From contig NZ_JAASAD010000013.1 of the NCBI RefSeq assembly GCF_012726175.1, forward strand, positions 85,109-149,108: a stretch of DNA of 64,000 nt. Reading direction: 5' to 3'. The notes under the pieces are model-generated. The model was not told the DNA's origin. It saw only the letters and a program-made list of their open reading frames with translations, and did no database searches. Positions 42,158-51,466 of the stretch are shown one piece after another; the stretch's first letter is position 1, and every line of letters starts with the position of its first letter. Position numbers and translations under genes: made by a program. The DNA is from Micromonospora sp. HNM0581. GTDB lineage: Bacteria > Actinomycetota > Actinomycetes > Mycobacteriales > Micromonosporaceae.

Positions 42158-45100
42158 GCCGCCACCGTACCGCCGACGAGCACCACGACGTGATCGGCCC
42201 GTACCAGCGCGGCCCGCTTCGAGGTGGAACCGACCACAGTGACGCCACGGTCCCGCAACGCCTGCCACAGCGCCAGTTCGGTGGTGACGTCCAACGCGGA
42301 GGAGACGTCGTCGGCCACCAGCAGCTCGGTACGCGGAGCCAGGGCCCGGGCCAGCGCCAGCCGTTGCAGCTGTCCACCGGACAAGCGGGTGCCCTTGTGC
42401 CCGATGAGCAGGCCGAGCCCACTGCCGGTGGCGGCCAGGTCATGGTCGAGCTGGGCGGTGCTGACCGCCTCCTCGGCGTCCACCTGATGTCCGAGGGTGA
42501 TGTTGTCGGCGACCGTGCCGGAGAGCACCCGGGGCATCTGTCCGACATAGCCGACCTGGTTGGGTCGCAGGAACAGCTCCGGCTCATCCACCGGTTCGCC
42601 GTTCCAAGTCAGCAGCCCGGTGTGCGGGGCGATACCTGCGAGGGCCCGTAGCAGCGACGACTTGCCCGAGCCGACCGGCCCGAGCACGAGGACCAGTTGA
42701 CCGCGTGCCACGGTCAGATCCACGTCGCGTACCGCGGTGGTGCCGTCGGTGTGACGGACGCCGAAACCGACCAGGTCGAGCCGACGCAGCGGGTTACGCG
42801 GTGGCACCGTCGGAGCGGGTGCGGTGCCGGCTGCCAGGTCGACCCCGGGCACCCGTACCGAGTACGCCTCGACCCCGGTCATCTCCGCTGTCCGCCGGGT
42901 CCACACCCGCGCCGAGGGCACCTGGGAGACAAGTGACGCGGTGGTCCAGGCGAACCAGCGGGCCGCGCCCAGCGTGGCGACCGCGACCAAAGCCGCACCA
43001 GCGGACAGTCCACCGGTCAGGTACAGGGCCCACACGCCGATCGGGAAGAGTCCGCTGGCCACCGCCGGTGTGGAACGCGCCCAGACCTGCACGGCGATCT
43101 CCCGGCGCTGCCGTTCGCTGCGTACGGTGTCGAGGTTGGCGAGGTGGGCCAGCACCGGTCGGGTCGCCCCGGCCAGTTTCACCGTGCGGGCCGCCGACAG
43201 CGTGGAAACCAGCGCGGTGGCGAACGCTGCCCGGGCGGCGACGGTGTCGCGGGCCGCGCCCTCCAGTTTCGGCCCGAACGCTGTGGCGGCCAGACCGGAG
43301 AGCACCATCGTGCCCACGAAGAACAGCCCCGGCACCACGCTGCCGGTGATCAGGGTCATGGCGACCAGCAGGATCAGGGAGACGACCTGGTCGAGCACGT
43401 TGTCAGCGAGCTGGACGACCCGTTCGGTGTCGCCGCCCTGGGCCACCACCTCGGCGGGGGTGTGCCGGCTGACCCGTCGGGGGCCGGTCTGTCCGTGGAC
43501 CAGGCGGGCGCTGATCCGCAGCATCTGTCGCACCCACCAGGCGGGAAACCACAGGTGAGTCCAGTAGTGCGACGGGATGGCGAGGATCAGCCCGGCCGCG
43601 ATGCCCAGGGCGGGCAGCCAGGGATCGCCGGTGCCGTCCACCACGTCGGCCCAGAGCCAGGCGAGCACCGGCCCGTCCAGGCCGAGGATCGCCAGTACGG
43701 CGAAGATGCCCACCGCCGCCGCGCCGTACCGGGGGTCGTTGCGGCACAGCCGAACGATCTCCCGCAGGGTTCGGGTCCGCGATGCGGGCCGCCGGTCGCC
43801 TACCGGCAGGTCTGCCGCGACGGCCCGGCGGGCGGGCAGCTCAGGATCGGCCGGCAGATGTGCCCCTCTGCCCTCGTCGGTCTCGCCGGGCACCAGCACG
43901 TCCACGCCACGTACGGTTGCCGTACCGGCACCTACGGACGTGTCCACCGCGCTCATCGGGCCGTGCGTGCCGGCAGATGCGGCGACGGCGGCGGAGTTGG
44001 CACCGACCAGTACCGGCTCGTCGCGGTCGTTCTCCGGCTCCGGCAGCAGCCCGGGCCCCGCGTCGACACCGCGCCCGCCGTCGTGGCCGGCCGCCAGCAA
44101 CTCGGCGAAGCGCCGCGACTCGGCCAGCGGGGCGGCCTCGACCACCGCACCGTCGGCAAGCACCACCACCTCGTCACAGCGGCTCACCGACGACAGCCGG
44201 TGAGCGATGACGACGCCGATCCGGTCACGCAGCAGCCGCTCTGTGGCCCGCTGCACCCGGGCTTCGGTGACTGGATCGAGTCGGGCGGTGGCCTCGTCGA
44301 GGACCACCACGTGCGGATCACGGACCAGGATCCGGGCGAAGGCGACCAACTGCTCCTGACCGGCCGAGAGCACGTGGCCCCCCTCGCCGAGGCGGGTGTC
44401 CAGACCCGCCGGCAGCTCGGCGATCCAGTTGGTCAACCCCAGCTCGTGCAGGGCCCGGGCGGCGGAGTCGAGCAGCCCGGGGTCGAAGAGCGCCACGTTC
44501 TCGGCGAGCGTTCCGGCGAGGATCTCGGTGCGCTGCGGCACCACGGCGACCCACTGGCGTAGCTGCTCGACGTCGAGGTCGAGCACGTCTCGCCCGCCGA
44601 GCAGCACCACGCCCGGTGGCACGTCGACGGCTCGGGTGAGCAGCTTGGCCAGCGTCGACTTACCTGATCCGGTCCGGCCGACCAGGGCGTACGAACGGCC
44701 GCGTACGAAGGTCAGGTTGATGTCCCGCAGCGCGGGGGCACGGTCGGCATCCGGCCCGGCGCTCGGATATCGGTAGGTCAGGCCACGGATGACCAGGTCG
44801 CCGTCACTGGGGGCGGTGCCACCGACTGGTTCCTGCGGTGCGGCCGAGAGCAGTTGGACCCGCCCCCACGCGCCGAGGGCGTATTGCACCTCCGGCACCA
44901 TCCGGCTGACGTGTTCGACGGTCATGCCGAGGGAGAGGGCGAGCAGCCAGATCGCGGTCATCCGGGCGGCATCGACCCGGCCGGTGGACAGCGCCCACAC
45001 ACCGCCGAGCACAACCATTGCCACACCGACGCGACTCATCCCGGCCGCGACGGTGTTGACCTGCGCCGACATCTGCCACACCCGTAGGCCCCGGCGCAGC

Positions 45101-45750
45101 ACCTCGGCCGCACGGCGGGCGTACAGGCGAAGCACGTAGGGCCGGGCCAGACTCGTACGTACGTCGTCCTGACCGTGGATGGCCTCCTCCATTACCGCCG
45201 CGAGGTCCGACCAGGCCGCCTCTTCGTGCATCCGGGCCGGGGCGATCCGGCCGGCGGGACGGCGCAGCGTGACCGCGAGCAGAACGCAGAGCAGCAGCAT
45301 GCCGACTCCAGCCGGCCACCACACGGTTAGCGCGACGAGCGTGGACAGCAGGCCGACGGCGAGCGCCTGGGCCAGCCGCACGCCGGGGCCACGTACCCCT
45401 GAGGCGACGTCGTACACGTCACCGTCGATCCGGTCGAGCATCTCCCCGACCGGAGTTGTCTCCAGGGCGGGTACGGGCTGTCCCAGCGCCACCCGACACA
45501 ATCGACGACGCAGATCGGCGGACCAGTCGGCGGTCACGCCGGCCATCACCAGGCTGACCACCAGGTCGCTGACGACCGAGACGACAAGCGCCACCGACAA
45601 CAGTGTGAAGAATCCGACGGAGCGGTGCAGCAGCACCGGCCCGGCGAGTGCGGCGGTGGCTGCCTGGCCGACGCCACCGAGCAGGATCAGTGCGACCACC
45701 AGGGTCATCCGGCGCGAGGAGGTGACCCACAGATCGCGGAGCAGGCGCAT
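42106..45750 (-). CDS. Fused ABC exporter with two TMD-NBD halves
   Basis: 1214 residues encoding both halves of an ABC-B-type exporter in one chain. TMD1 (about 1-310), NBD1 (about 325-570: GRTGSGKST, VVVLDEATARLD), acidic/Gly linker (about 580-680), TMD2 (about 690-960) and NBD2 (about 985-1205: GPVGSGKSS, LSGGQLQRLALARAL). NBD1's signature is LSAGQEQLV, and NBD2's Walker B ends LLVADD, with Asp where the catalytic Glu belongs, so the two ATP sites are unequal, as in heterodimeric exporters. ATG 45750 has GGAGG about 9 nt upstream. Substrate unknown. Confidence 0.93.
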   Translation of the reverse strand: MRLLRDLWVTSSRRMTLVVALILLGGVGQAATAALAGPVLLHRSVGFFTLLSVALVVSVVSDLVVSLVMAGVTADWSADLRRRLCRVALGQPVPALETTPVGEMLDRIDGDVYDVASGVRGPGVRLAQALAVGLLSTLVALTVWWPAGVGMLLLCVLLAVTLRRPAGRIAPARMHEEAAWSDLAAVMEEAIHGQDDVRTSLARPYVLRLYARRAAEVLRRGLRVWQMSAQVNTVAAGMSRVGVAMVVLGGVWALSTGRVDAARMTAIWLLALSLGMTVEHVSRMVPEVQYALGAWGRVQLLSAAPQEPVGGTAPSDGDLVIRGLTYRYPSAGPDADRAPALRDINLTFVRGRSYALVGRTGSGKSTLAKLLTRAVDVPPGVVLLGGRDVLDLDVEQLRQWVAVVPQRTEILAGTLAENVALFDPGLLDSAARALHELGLTNWIAELPAGLDTRLGEGGHVLSAGQEQLVAFARILVRDPHVVVLDEATARLDPVTEARVQRATERLLRDRIGVVIAHRLSSVSRCDEVVVLADGAVVEAAPLAESRRFAELLAAGHDGGRGVDAGPGLLPEPENDRDEPVLVGANSAAVAASAGTHGPMSAVDTSVGAGTATVRGVDVLVPGETDEGRGAHLPADPELPARRAVAADLPVGDRRPASRTRTLREIVRLCRNDPRYGAAAVGIFAVLAILGLDGPVLAWLWADVVDGTGDPWLPALGIAAGLILAIPSHYWTHLWFPAWWVRQMLRISARLVHGQTGPRRVSRHTPAEVVAQGGDTERVVQLADNVLDQVVSLILLVAMTLITGSVVPGLFFVGTMVLSGLAATAFGPKLEGAARDTVAARAAFATALVSTLSAARTVKLAGATRPVLAHLANLDTVRSERQRREIAVQVWARSTPAVASGLFPIGVWALYLTGGLSAGAALVAVATLGAARWFAWTTASLVSQVPSARVWTRRTAEMTGVEAYSVRVPGVDLAAGTAPAPTVPPRNPLRRLDLVGFGVRHTDGTTAVRDVDLTVARGQLVLVLGPVGSGKSSLLRALAGIAPHTGLLTWNGEPVDEPELFLRPNQVGYVGQMPRVLSGTVADNITLGHQVDAEEAVSTAQLDHDLAATGSGLGLLIGHKGTRLSGGQLQRLALARALAPRTELLVADDVSSALDVTTELALWQALRDRGVTVVGSTSKRAALVRADHVVVLVGGTVAAQGTWRDLERHWAHLAG

Positions 45751-45837
45751 GGGTCGGATCCTCCGGTCGGGTGGCGGAGTGTCCAGCCTGCTTTGCCGGG
45801 CCGCCCAGCTCAACGCATTTTCGGGGCAGCGGGCAGC

Positions 45838-46677
45838 TCAGAACAGCACGGTCGCCAGGGTGCCGACCGGGCGGAAGCCGCATCGTTGGTAGACGCGCCG
45901 GGCGGGCAGGTTGAAGTCGTTGACGTACAGGCTGACCGTCGGCGCTACCCGGGCCAGCGCGTCGCTGACGACCGCTGCCATCGCTGCGGTGGCGATGCCG
46001 CGTCCCCGCCACTCGGGGTCCACCCACACCCCCTGGATCTGCGCGGTGCGCCGGGTGACGACCGCCAGTTCGGCCTTGAAGACCACCCGCCCGTCGACGA
46101 AGCGGGCGTACGCCCGGCCTGAGCGGGCCAGGTCGGTGACCCGGCGGCGGTACCCGCGACCGCCGTCATCGGCAAGCGGCGACACGCCGACCTCCTCGGT
46201 GTACATCGCTACCGCGGCCGGGAAGAGCTTGTCCACTTCACCGCTGCGTACCCGGCGCACCTGCGGGTCGACGGGCACCGGGGGCAGCGCGTCGGCGACC
46301 AGCAGAGGCTGGTTCGAACGTACGTCGCGGGCCGGGCCCCAGGTCCGGGAGAGCCGCTCCCACAGGTGCAGGACGGCGTCGGCCCGCCCGACGATCGATG
46401 AGCAGGGTCGTTCCTCGTCGGCGAGCAGGTCGGCGAAGGCGGCGATGGCCTGTGGTCCGGCCAGCACCGGGGTGAGGTTGCCACCGAGCCAGCACACGGA
46501 TTCGAGGTTGCGGCGGGAACCGTAACCCAGGACGCGGCCTTCGGCCCGCCACCAGGCCAGCCCGCGCGCGGCGACCCGCTCCGCGACCTGCGCGCTCGCG
46601 AACGGGTCGAGATCGAGCAACCGCTCGACCGCGCGCCGTTCCGATTCCCCGATTTGCCGCACCGGCGCCGTCAGCAC
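45838..46677 (-). CDS. DUF4081 domain GNAT N-acetyltransferase
   Basis: 279 residues. The N-terminal half (LLDLDPFASAQVAERVAARGL ... LGGNLTPVLAGPQAIAAFAD) is DUF4081, and the C-terminal half is a GNAT domain with VWVDPEWRGRGIATAAMAAV (motif A, RGRGIA) and YVNDFNLPARRVYQRCGFRPV (motif B). This two-domain type is conserved across actinobacteria near ispG/dxr and methionine aminopeptidase genes; its target is unknown. GTG 46677 (VLTAPVRQIGES) selected; the frame stays open upstream. Ends 87 bp upstream of the ABC exporter start. Confidence 0.88.
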   Translation of the reverse strand: MLTAPVRQIGESERRAVERLLDLDPFASAQVAERVAARGLAWWRAEGRVLGYGSRRNLESVCWLGGNLTPVLAGPQAIAAFADLLADEERPCSSIVGRADAVLHLWERLSRTWGPARDVRSNQPLLVADALPPVPVDPQVRRVRSGEVDKLFPAAVAMYTEEVGVSPLADDGGRGYRRRVTDLARSGRAYARFVDGRVVFKAELAVVTRRTAQIQGVWVDPEWRGRGIATAAMAAVVSDALARVAPTVSLYVNDFNLPARRVYQRCGFRPVGTLATVLF

Positions 46678-46842
46678 GGTTACAGCCTGCCAGATCCGTT
46701 GACCGCGTGTTGGCGGACGGTAACGACGGCTCGACCGTCGGGTACCGCGTCGATGAACGGGCCGGTCGAATGATGACAAATCATCTTCAGCGCCCTCACT
46801 GAGCGTCGAATCCCGGTGGTCGACTTGTCGCCGCTGTGTTGG

Positions 46843-46862
46843 CGATATATCGTCGATGCATC
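46843..46862. promoter_or_regulatory. Twin palindromes upstream of second padR
   Basis: CGATATATCG (46843-46852) and GATGCATC (46855-46862), two base pairs apart, sit about 30-50 bp before the padR start. The first overlaps a plausible -10 (TATCGT, 17 bp after TTGTCG). Placement suits an autoregulatory operator. Confidence 0.5.
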
Positions 46863-46891
46863 AAAGATAGTTCTGTGATGGAGGCAGACGG

Positions 46892-47476
46892 ATGAAGTTC
46901 CATCGACGCGGGCACACGCCGCGCGAGCGCCGGATGCGGGGATTCGGATTCCCGTCGTTCCCTGCCGGCCCCCCCTTCCCACCCGACGGGCACGGCTCCG
47001 GGCACGGTCGAGGCGGTGGGGGCCGGGCACGGGGACGCCGGCCGAACGTCCGCAACGCGGTACTGGCCCTGCTCACCGAGCGGCCGATGCACGGATACGA
47101 AATGATCCAGGAAATCGACTCCCGCACCGGCGGGAGCTGGCGACCCAGCCCCGGCTCGATCTACCCCACCCTCCAGTTGCTTGAGGACGAGGGCGTCATC
47201 GTCACCATCGAGGAGTCCGGCGGTGCCCGCAAGCGGTTCACGCTCACCGGGCAGGGCCACACCGAAGCCGAAGAGGCGGCCCACACACCCCCTTGGGCAG
47301 AGGTCGCCGAGGACACCATCAACAGTTGGCACGACACCCGTCACGCCGGCATGCAGGCCATGCAGGCATTGCGTCAGGTGATGAGGACAGGCACCGACGA
47401 CCAGCGGGAACGGGCCGCCCAGGTGCTCGACGAGACCCGCCGCAAGCTGTACGCGATCCTCGCCGAGTCGGAGTGA
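46892..47476 (+). CDS. PadR family transcriptional regulator (Gly/Arg-rich N-terminus)
   Basis: 194 residues. A 50-residue basic, glycine-rich extension (FRHRRGHTPRERR-like start, GGGGRARGRRP) precedes the winged helix: VRNAVLALLTERPMHGYEMIQEID, PSPGSIYPTLQLLEDEGVI and RKRFTLTGQG. The C-terminal helices (MQAMQALRQVMRTGTDDQRERAAQVLDETRRKLYAILAE) form a short dimer arm. GGAGG lies 7 nt before ATG 46892. It is a single-gene unit; this PadR type often controls a separate transporter or itself. Palindromes upstream support autoregulation. Confidence 0.9.
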   Translation: MKFHRRGHTPRERRMRGFGFPSFPAGPPFPPDGHGSGHGRGGGGRARGRRPNVRNAVLALLTERPMHGYEMIQEIDSRTGGSWRPSPGSIYPTLQLLEDEGVIVTIEESGGARKRFTLTGQGHTEAEEAAHTPPWAEVAEDTINSWHDTRHAGMQAMQALRQVMRTGTDDQRERAAQVLDETRRKLYAILAESE

Positions 47477-47489
47477 CACCCGTACGCGC

Positions 47490-47521
47490 CGAGGGCTGCC
47501 ACCGGTAGCTGGCCGCCCTCG
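47490..47521. terminator. Hairpin between convergent padR and ispG
   Basis: CGAGGGC and GCCCTCG pair, and an inner GCC/GGC extends the stem, with a 10-nt loop; located 14 bp after the padR stop. Confidence 0.55.
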
Positions 47522-47660
47522 TGACATCTACCCGTGCACGGTGCCCGACCCGCGCCGATACCTGTCGCGCCGCCCTCCGTCCACGCGCAAGCGGCGAGCG
47601 CTGGTTGGTACCGGCGTTCGACGGGGAGCGCTGGCGGGTGCTGGGGTCGAGGTCGCGTCG

Positions 47661-48833
47661 TCAGTGCACGGTTACTGTGGCGCCAGGAAGCAGGTCGCGT
47701 AGTTCCTCGGGTAGCTCCGCACCCATCTCGTCGGCGAGCCGTAGCGCCTCCTCGATCAGGGTTTCCACGATCTGTGCCTCGGGTACTGTCTTGATGACCT
47801 GCCCCTTGACGAAGATCTGACCCTTACCGTTACCGGAGGCCACCCCCAGGTCTGCCTCGCGGGCTTCGCCGGGCCCGTTGACCACGCAGCCCATCACGGC
47901 TACCCGCAGCGGCACCGGCAGCCCTTCCAGGCCGGCGGTCACCTCCTCGGCAAGCTTGTAGACGTCGACCTGAGCCCGCCCGCAGGACGGGCAGGAGACG
48001 ATTTCCAGGCCGCGTTCACGCAGCCCGAGCGACTCCAGGATCTGGTTTCCGACCTTGATTTCTTCGACCGGCGGCGCGGACAGCGACACCCGGATGGTGT
48101 CGCCGATCCCCTCGGCCAGGAGCGCCCCGAAGGCGACAGCGGATTTGATGGTGCCCTGGAACGCCGGCCCCGCCTCGGTCACCCCGAGGTGCAGCGGATA
48201 GTCGCACTGCTCGGCGAGCTGCCGGTACGCCCGGATCATCACCACCGGGTCGTTGTGCTTCACCGAGATCTTGATGTCTCGGAAGCCGTGCTCCTCGAAC
48301 AGCGAACACTCCCATAGGGCTGACTCGACGAGCGCCTCTGCGGTCGCCTTGCCATACTTGGCCAGCAGCCGCTTGTCCAGGGAACCGGCGTTGACGCCGA
48401 TCCGGATGGGCGTACCTGCGGCCGACGCCGCCCGAGCGATCTCGGCGACCTTGTCGTCGAACTGGCGGATGTTGCCCGGGTTCACCCGGACCGCCGCGCA
48501 TCCCGCGTCGATCGCGGCGAAGACGTACTTCGGCTGGAAGTGGATGTCGGCGATCACCGGGATCTGCGACTTCTTCGCGATCGCCGGCAACGCCTCCACG
48601 TCGTCCTGGCTGGGTACGGCCACCCGGACGATCTGGCACCCGGACGCGGTCAACTCGGCGATCTGCTGCAGGGTGGCGTTGACGTCGGAGGTGAGGGTGG
48701 TCGTCATCGACTGCACCGACACGGGCGCGCCACCACCGACCGGCACGGACCCGACCATGATCTGGCGGCTGGACCGGCGGGGCGCGAGCTGTGGCGGCGG
48801 TGCGGCGGGCATACCGAGACTGACAGCGGTCAC
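47661..48833 (-). CDS. ispG: 4-hydroxy-3-methylbut-2-enyl diphosphate synthase (IspG/GcpE)
   Basis: 390 residues; reductively opens MEcPP to HMBPP in the non-mevalonate isoprenoid pathway. The N-terminal TIM barrel starts VGSVPVGGGAPVSVQSMTTT. The three [4Fe-4S] cysteines are in SCPSCGRAQVD (CxxC) and VMGCVVNGPGEA. GTG 48833 gives the usual N-terminus (VTAVSLGMPAAPPP); GTG 48842 is directly at the rseP stop. It is third in dxr-rseP-ispG, the common actinobacterial order. Confidence 0.96.
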   Translation of the reverse strand: MTAVSLGMPAAPPPQLAPRRSSRQIMVGSVPVGGGAPVSVQSMTTTLTSDVNATLQQIAELTASGCQIVRVAVPSQDDVEALPAIAKKSQIPVIADIHFQPKYVFAAIDAGCAAVRVNPGNIRQFDDKVAEIARAASAAGTPIRIGVNAGSLDKRLLAKYGKATAEALVESALWECSLFEEHGFRDIKISVKHNDPVVMIRAYRQLAEQCDYPLHLGVTEAGPAFQGTIKSAVAFGALLAEGIGDTIRVSLSAPPVEEIKVGNQILESLGLRERGLEIVSCPSCGRAQVDVYKLAEEVTAGLEGLPVPLRVAVMGCVVNGPGEAREADLGVASGNGKGQIFVKGQVIKTVPEAQIVETLIEEALRLADEMGAELPEELRDLLPGATVTVH

Positions 48834-48842
48834 TTCAGGCAC

Positions 48843-50093
48843 TCACTTTGGGAAGAGGGTGATCGGGTTGACCACGTCCGCGGTGATGGTGAGCAGGGTG
48901 AAGACACCACCGATCAGGATCACCACGTACGTGAAGGGCATCAGCTTGAAGTAGTCGACCCGGCCCGGGTCGGGCTTACGCAGCCGCGCGTACACCCAGG
49001 AACGGGCCCGTTCGAACCAGGCGATGGCGATGTGGCCGCCGTCCAGCGGCAGCAGTGGCAGCAGGTTGAACACCCCGATGAAGAAGTTCAACGAGATGAA
49101 CAGCATGATGAACAGTTCCCAGGCGTCGTTGGCGACTGCCTCGCCGCCGAGGACGCTGGCACCGACCACGCTGATCGGGGTGTCGATGTCCCGCTCGCCG
49201 CCGGTGATGGCGGTCCACAGGGCGGGGATCTTCTCCGGCAGCCGCTGCAGGGCCTGCGCGGTGGCCACCGCCATGTCGCCGATGAAGGTGCTGGTCGCGC
49301 CGACTGCCTCCACCGGGCCGTAACTGACCAGGCCAGGGGTGGAGACGACCAGGCCGATGCCGAGGGCCGCGACGTCGCCGACCGGCCCGTTCGGGTCGTC
49401 GATCGGCGGGCGCTTGGTGGTCGCGAGAACCGTCTCGGCGGTACCGGTCTGACCGTCGCGTTCGTATCCGATCTGTGCGGTGCTGCCGGGGCTGACGGCT
49501 CGCAGGGTGGTGAGCAGGTCACCGTAGTTGGCGATCGGGGTGCCGTTGATCGACGTGATCCGGTCGCCGTTCAGCAGCCCGGCCGTGGCGGCGGGGCTCG
49601 GCGCGTCGCTTGTCACGCAGGCCCGGTAGGTGGTGTCGGGTAGCACGCAGTCCTGGAGGGCGATCACCGCCGGCTCGCTGCGGAACTGCTCTTCGGTGCT
49701 GGGAAAGTTGGGGTTGGGCAGGCCGAAGGTCATCGCGGCCAGCCAGGCGGCGAAGATCGCCAACCCGAAGTGGGTGACCGACCCGGCGGACATCACGATG
49801 GTGCGCTTCCACACCGGGTAACGCCACATGGCCCGCTTCTCGTCGCCGGGCTCGACGTCGTCGTCCTGCGGCGTCATGCCGACGATCTTGCAGAATCCAC
49901 CGAGCGGGATGCCCTTGAGACCGTATTCGGTCTCGCCACGCTTGAACGACCAGAGGGTGGGGCCGAAGCCGACGAAATAGCGGGTGACCTTCATGCCGAA
50001 GGCCTTGGCGGTGAGCATGTGCCCGGCCTCGTGCAGGCTCACCGAGATGAGAATGCCGAGGGCGAACAGCACCACCCCGAACGCGAACGACAT
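48843..50093 (-). CDS. Membrane-embedded site-2 protease (RseP/Rip1-like)
   Basis: 416 residues. The zinc motif HExxH is in ISVSLHEAGHMLTAKAFG in the first helix, one PDZ domain occupies about 150-240 (AATAGLLNGDRITSINGTPI), and the third ligand is in NLLPLLPLDGGHIAI (LDG motif). Four membrane segments. Cleaves anti-sigma factors or other single-pass proteins; the substrate is not deducible. The start ATG overlaps the dxr stop (TGATG), so translation is coupled. It lies between dxr and ispG, as in mycobacteria (Rip1). Confidence 0.94.
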   Translation of the reverse strand: MSFAFGVVLFALGILISVSLHEAGHMLTAKAFGMKVTRYFVGFGPTLWSFKRGETEYGLKGIPLGGFCKIVGMTPQDDDVEPGDEKRAMWRYPVWKRTIVMSAGSVTHFGLAIFAAWLAAMTFGLPNPNFPSTEEQFRSEPAVIALQDCVLPDTTYRACVTSDAPSPAATAGLLNGDRITSINGTPIANYGDLLTTLRAVSPGSTAQIGYERDGQTGTAETVLATTKRPPIDDPNGPVGDVAALGIGLVVSTPGLVSYGPVEAVGATSTFIGDMAVATAQALQRLPEKIPALWTAITGGERDIDTPISVVGASVLGGEAVANDAWELFIMLFISLNFFIGVFNLLPLLPLDGGHIAIAWFERARSWVYARLRKPDPGRVDYFKLMPFTYVVILIGGVFTLLTITADVVNPITLFPK

Positions 50094-51304
50094 CAAGCTC
50101 CTTCCACCGCAGCAGCGATGATCTCCTGCGCGTGTGTGCGCGCCCACGACTCGGCTCCGAGTACGTCCTCGACGGTACCCGGTTCACCGAAGTCGGGAGC
50201 CTCCTCCAACACGCGCTGCAACGTGTCGACGATGCCGAGGAACGGCAGCCGCCCCGCGACGAACGCCGCAACGCACTCCTCATTCGCCGCGTTGTAGATC
50301 GCCGGCCGGCAGCGGCCCGCCTCCCCGGCCGCCTTCGCCAACGCCACGGCCGGGAACACCTCGTCGTCCAGCGGCGCGAACTCCCAGGTGTGCGCGGCGG
50401 TCCAGTCGACGGCGGCGGCGGCCTCGGGTACCCGCTCCGGCCAGCCCAGCCCGAGGGCGATCGGTAGCCGCATGTCGGGCGGGCTGGCCTGGGCCAACGT
50501 CGACCCGTCGACGAACTCGACCATCGAGTGGATCACCGACTGGGGGTGCACCATGACGGTGATGTCGGTGTACGGCACGTCGAACAGCTCGTGCGCCTCG
50601 ATCACCTCAAGCGCCTTGTTGACCATGGTCGCCGAGTTGATCGTGACGACCGGCCCCATGTTCCAGGTCGGGTGGGCGAGCGCCTGCTCCGGCGTGACCG
50701 CCGTCAACTCGTCGCGCCGCCTACCCCGGAACGGCCCACCGCTGGCGGTCACCACCAGCCGGCTTACCTCCCCCCGGGTGCCGCCGCGCAGGCACTGCGC
50801 CAGCGCCGAGTGCTCCGAATCGACAGGGACGATCTGCTCCGGCCGCGTCACCGCGCCCTTGACCAGCGAGCCGCCAGCCACCAGCGACTCCTTGTTGGCA
50901 AGCGCGAGCGTACGCCCGGCGCGCAGCGCCGCCAGCGTCGGCGCCAGCCCGAGCGACCCCACCACCCCGTTGAGTACGACGTCGCACGGCCACTGCGCCA
51001 GTTCGGTCATCGCCTCCGGCCCGGCCACGATCTTGGGAAGCTTGAACTCGCCGCTGGCCCAGCCCCGCCGGCTCGCCTCGGCGTAGAACGCCAGCTGAAG
51101 GTCCTGCGCGGCGGACGCCTTCGCCACCCCGACCGCCTCGACACCGAGTTCGAGCGCCTGAGCGGCGAGCAGCCCGATGTTGCCGCCACCGGCACCGAGC
51201 GCCACCACCCGGAACCGGCCCGGGTTGCGCCGCACGATGTCGATGGCCTGCGTACCGATCGACCCGGTACAACCCAGCAGCACAAGATCACGGGGGGACG
51301 TCAC
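50093..51304 (-). CDS. dxr: 1-deoxy-D-xylulose 5-phosphate reductoisomerase
   Basis: 403 residues; converts DXP to MEP, the first committed step of the MEP pathway, with NADPH. LLGCTGSIGTQAIDIVR binds NADPH, ALANKESLVAGG carries the metal/substrate Glu, VDSEHSALAQCL (Asp/Glu metal ligands) and NKALEVIEAHELF follow; TASGGPFRGR is the flexible loop region. GTG 51304 has no clear ribosome-binding site. First gene of dxr-rseP-ispG, a functional cluster for isoprenoids with an unrelated protease between. Confidence 0.96.
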   Translation of the reverse strand: MTSPRDLVLLGCTGSIGTQAIDIVRRNPGRFRVVALGAGGGNIGLLAAQALELGVEAVGVAKASAAQDLQLAFYAEASRRGWASGEFKLPKIVAGPEAMTELAQWPCDVVLNGVVGSLGLAPTLAALRAGRTLALANKESLVAGGSLVKGAVTRPEQIVPVDSEHSALAQCLRGGTRGEVSRLVVTASGGPFRGRRRDELTAVTPEQALAHPTWNMGPVVTINSATMVNKALEVIEAHELFDVPYTDITVMVHPQSVIHSMVEFVDGSTLAQASPPDMRLPIALGLGWPERVPEAAAAVDWTAAHTWEFAPLDDEVFPAVALAKAAGEAGRCRPAIYNAANEECVAAFVAGRLPFLGIVDTLQRVLEEAPDFGEPGTVEDVLGAESWARTHAQEIIAAAVEGA

Positions 51305-51332
51305 GCGCCCATTGTTACGCACTGCCGCTGAG

Positions 51333-51390
51333 CGCAAGGCAGGGCACCTTGTCGACGCCTCCGGCAGCGGAGGGGGCCCTTCCTGATGTG
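51333..51390. repeat. Dispersed intergenic repeat, copy B
   Basis: Inverse-strand counterpart of the repeat at 36836-36896: TGATGTG, CCCTTCCT, GACGCCTCC and AGGGCACCTT appear in matching order. It lies between dxr and the LppU-like gene, outside any gene. Confidence 0.7.
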
Positions 51391-51466
51391 AGGGGTGCAG
51401 CTCGGGGGCGTCGGACCGGACACCTGGTAGCTGAACGGTCTTGACGCGAGCCCCCCCGAACCGCTC

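Noticed and set aside
47521..47820. Short plus-strand frames between padR and ispG
   Set aside because: They overlap the ispG 3' end, lack ribosome sites, and have arginine-rich low-complexity translations.
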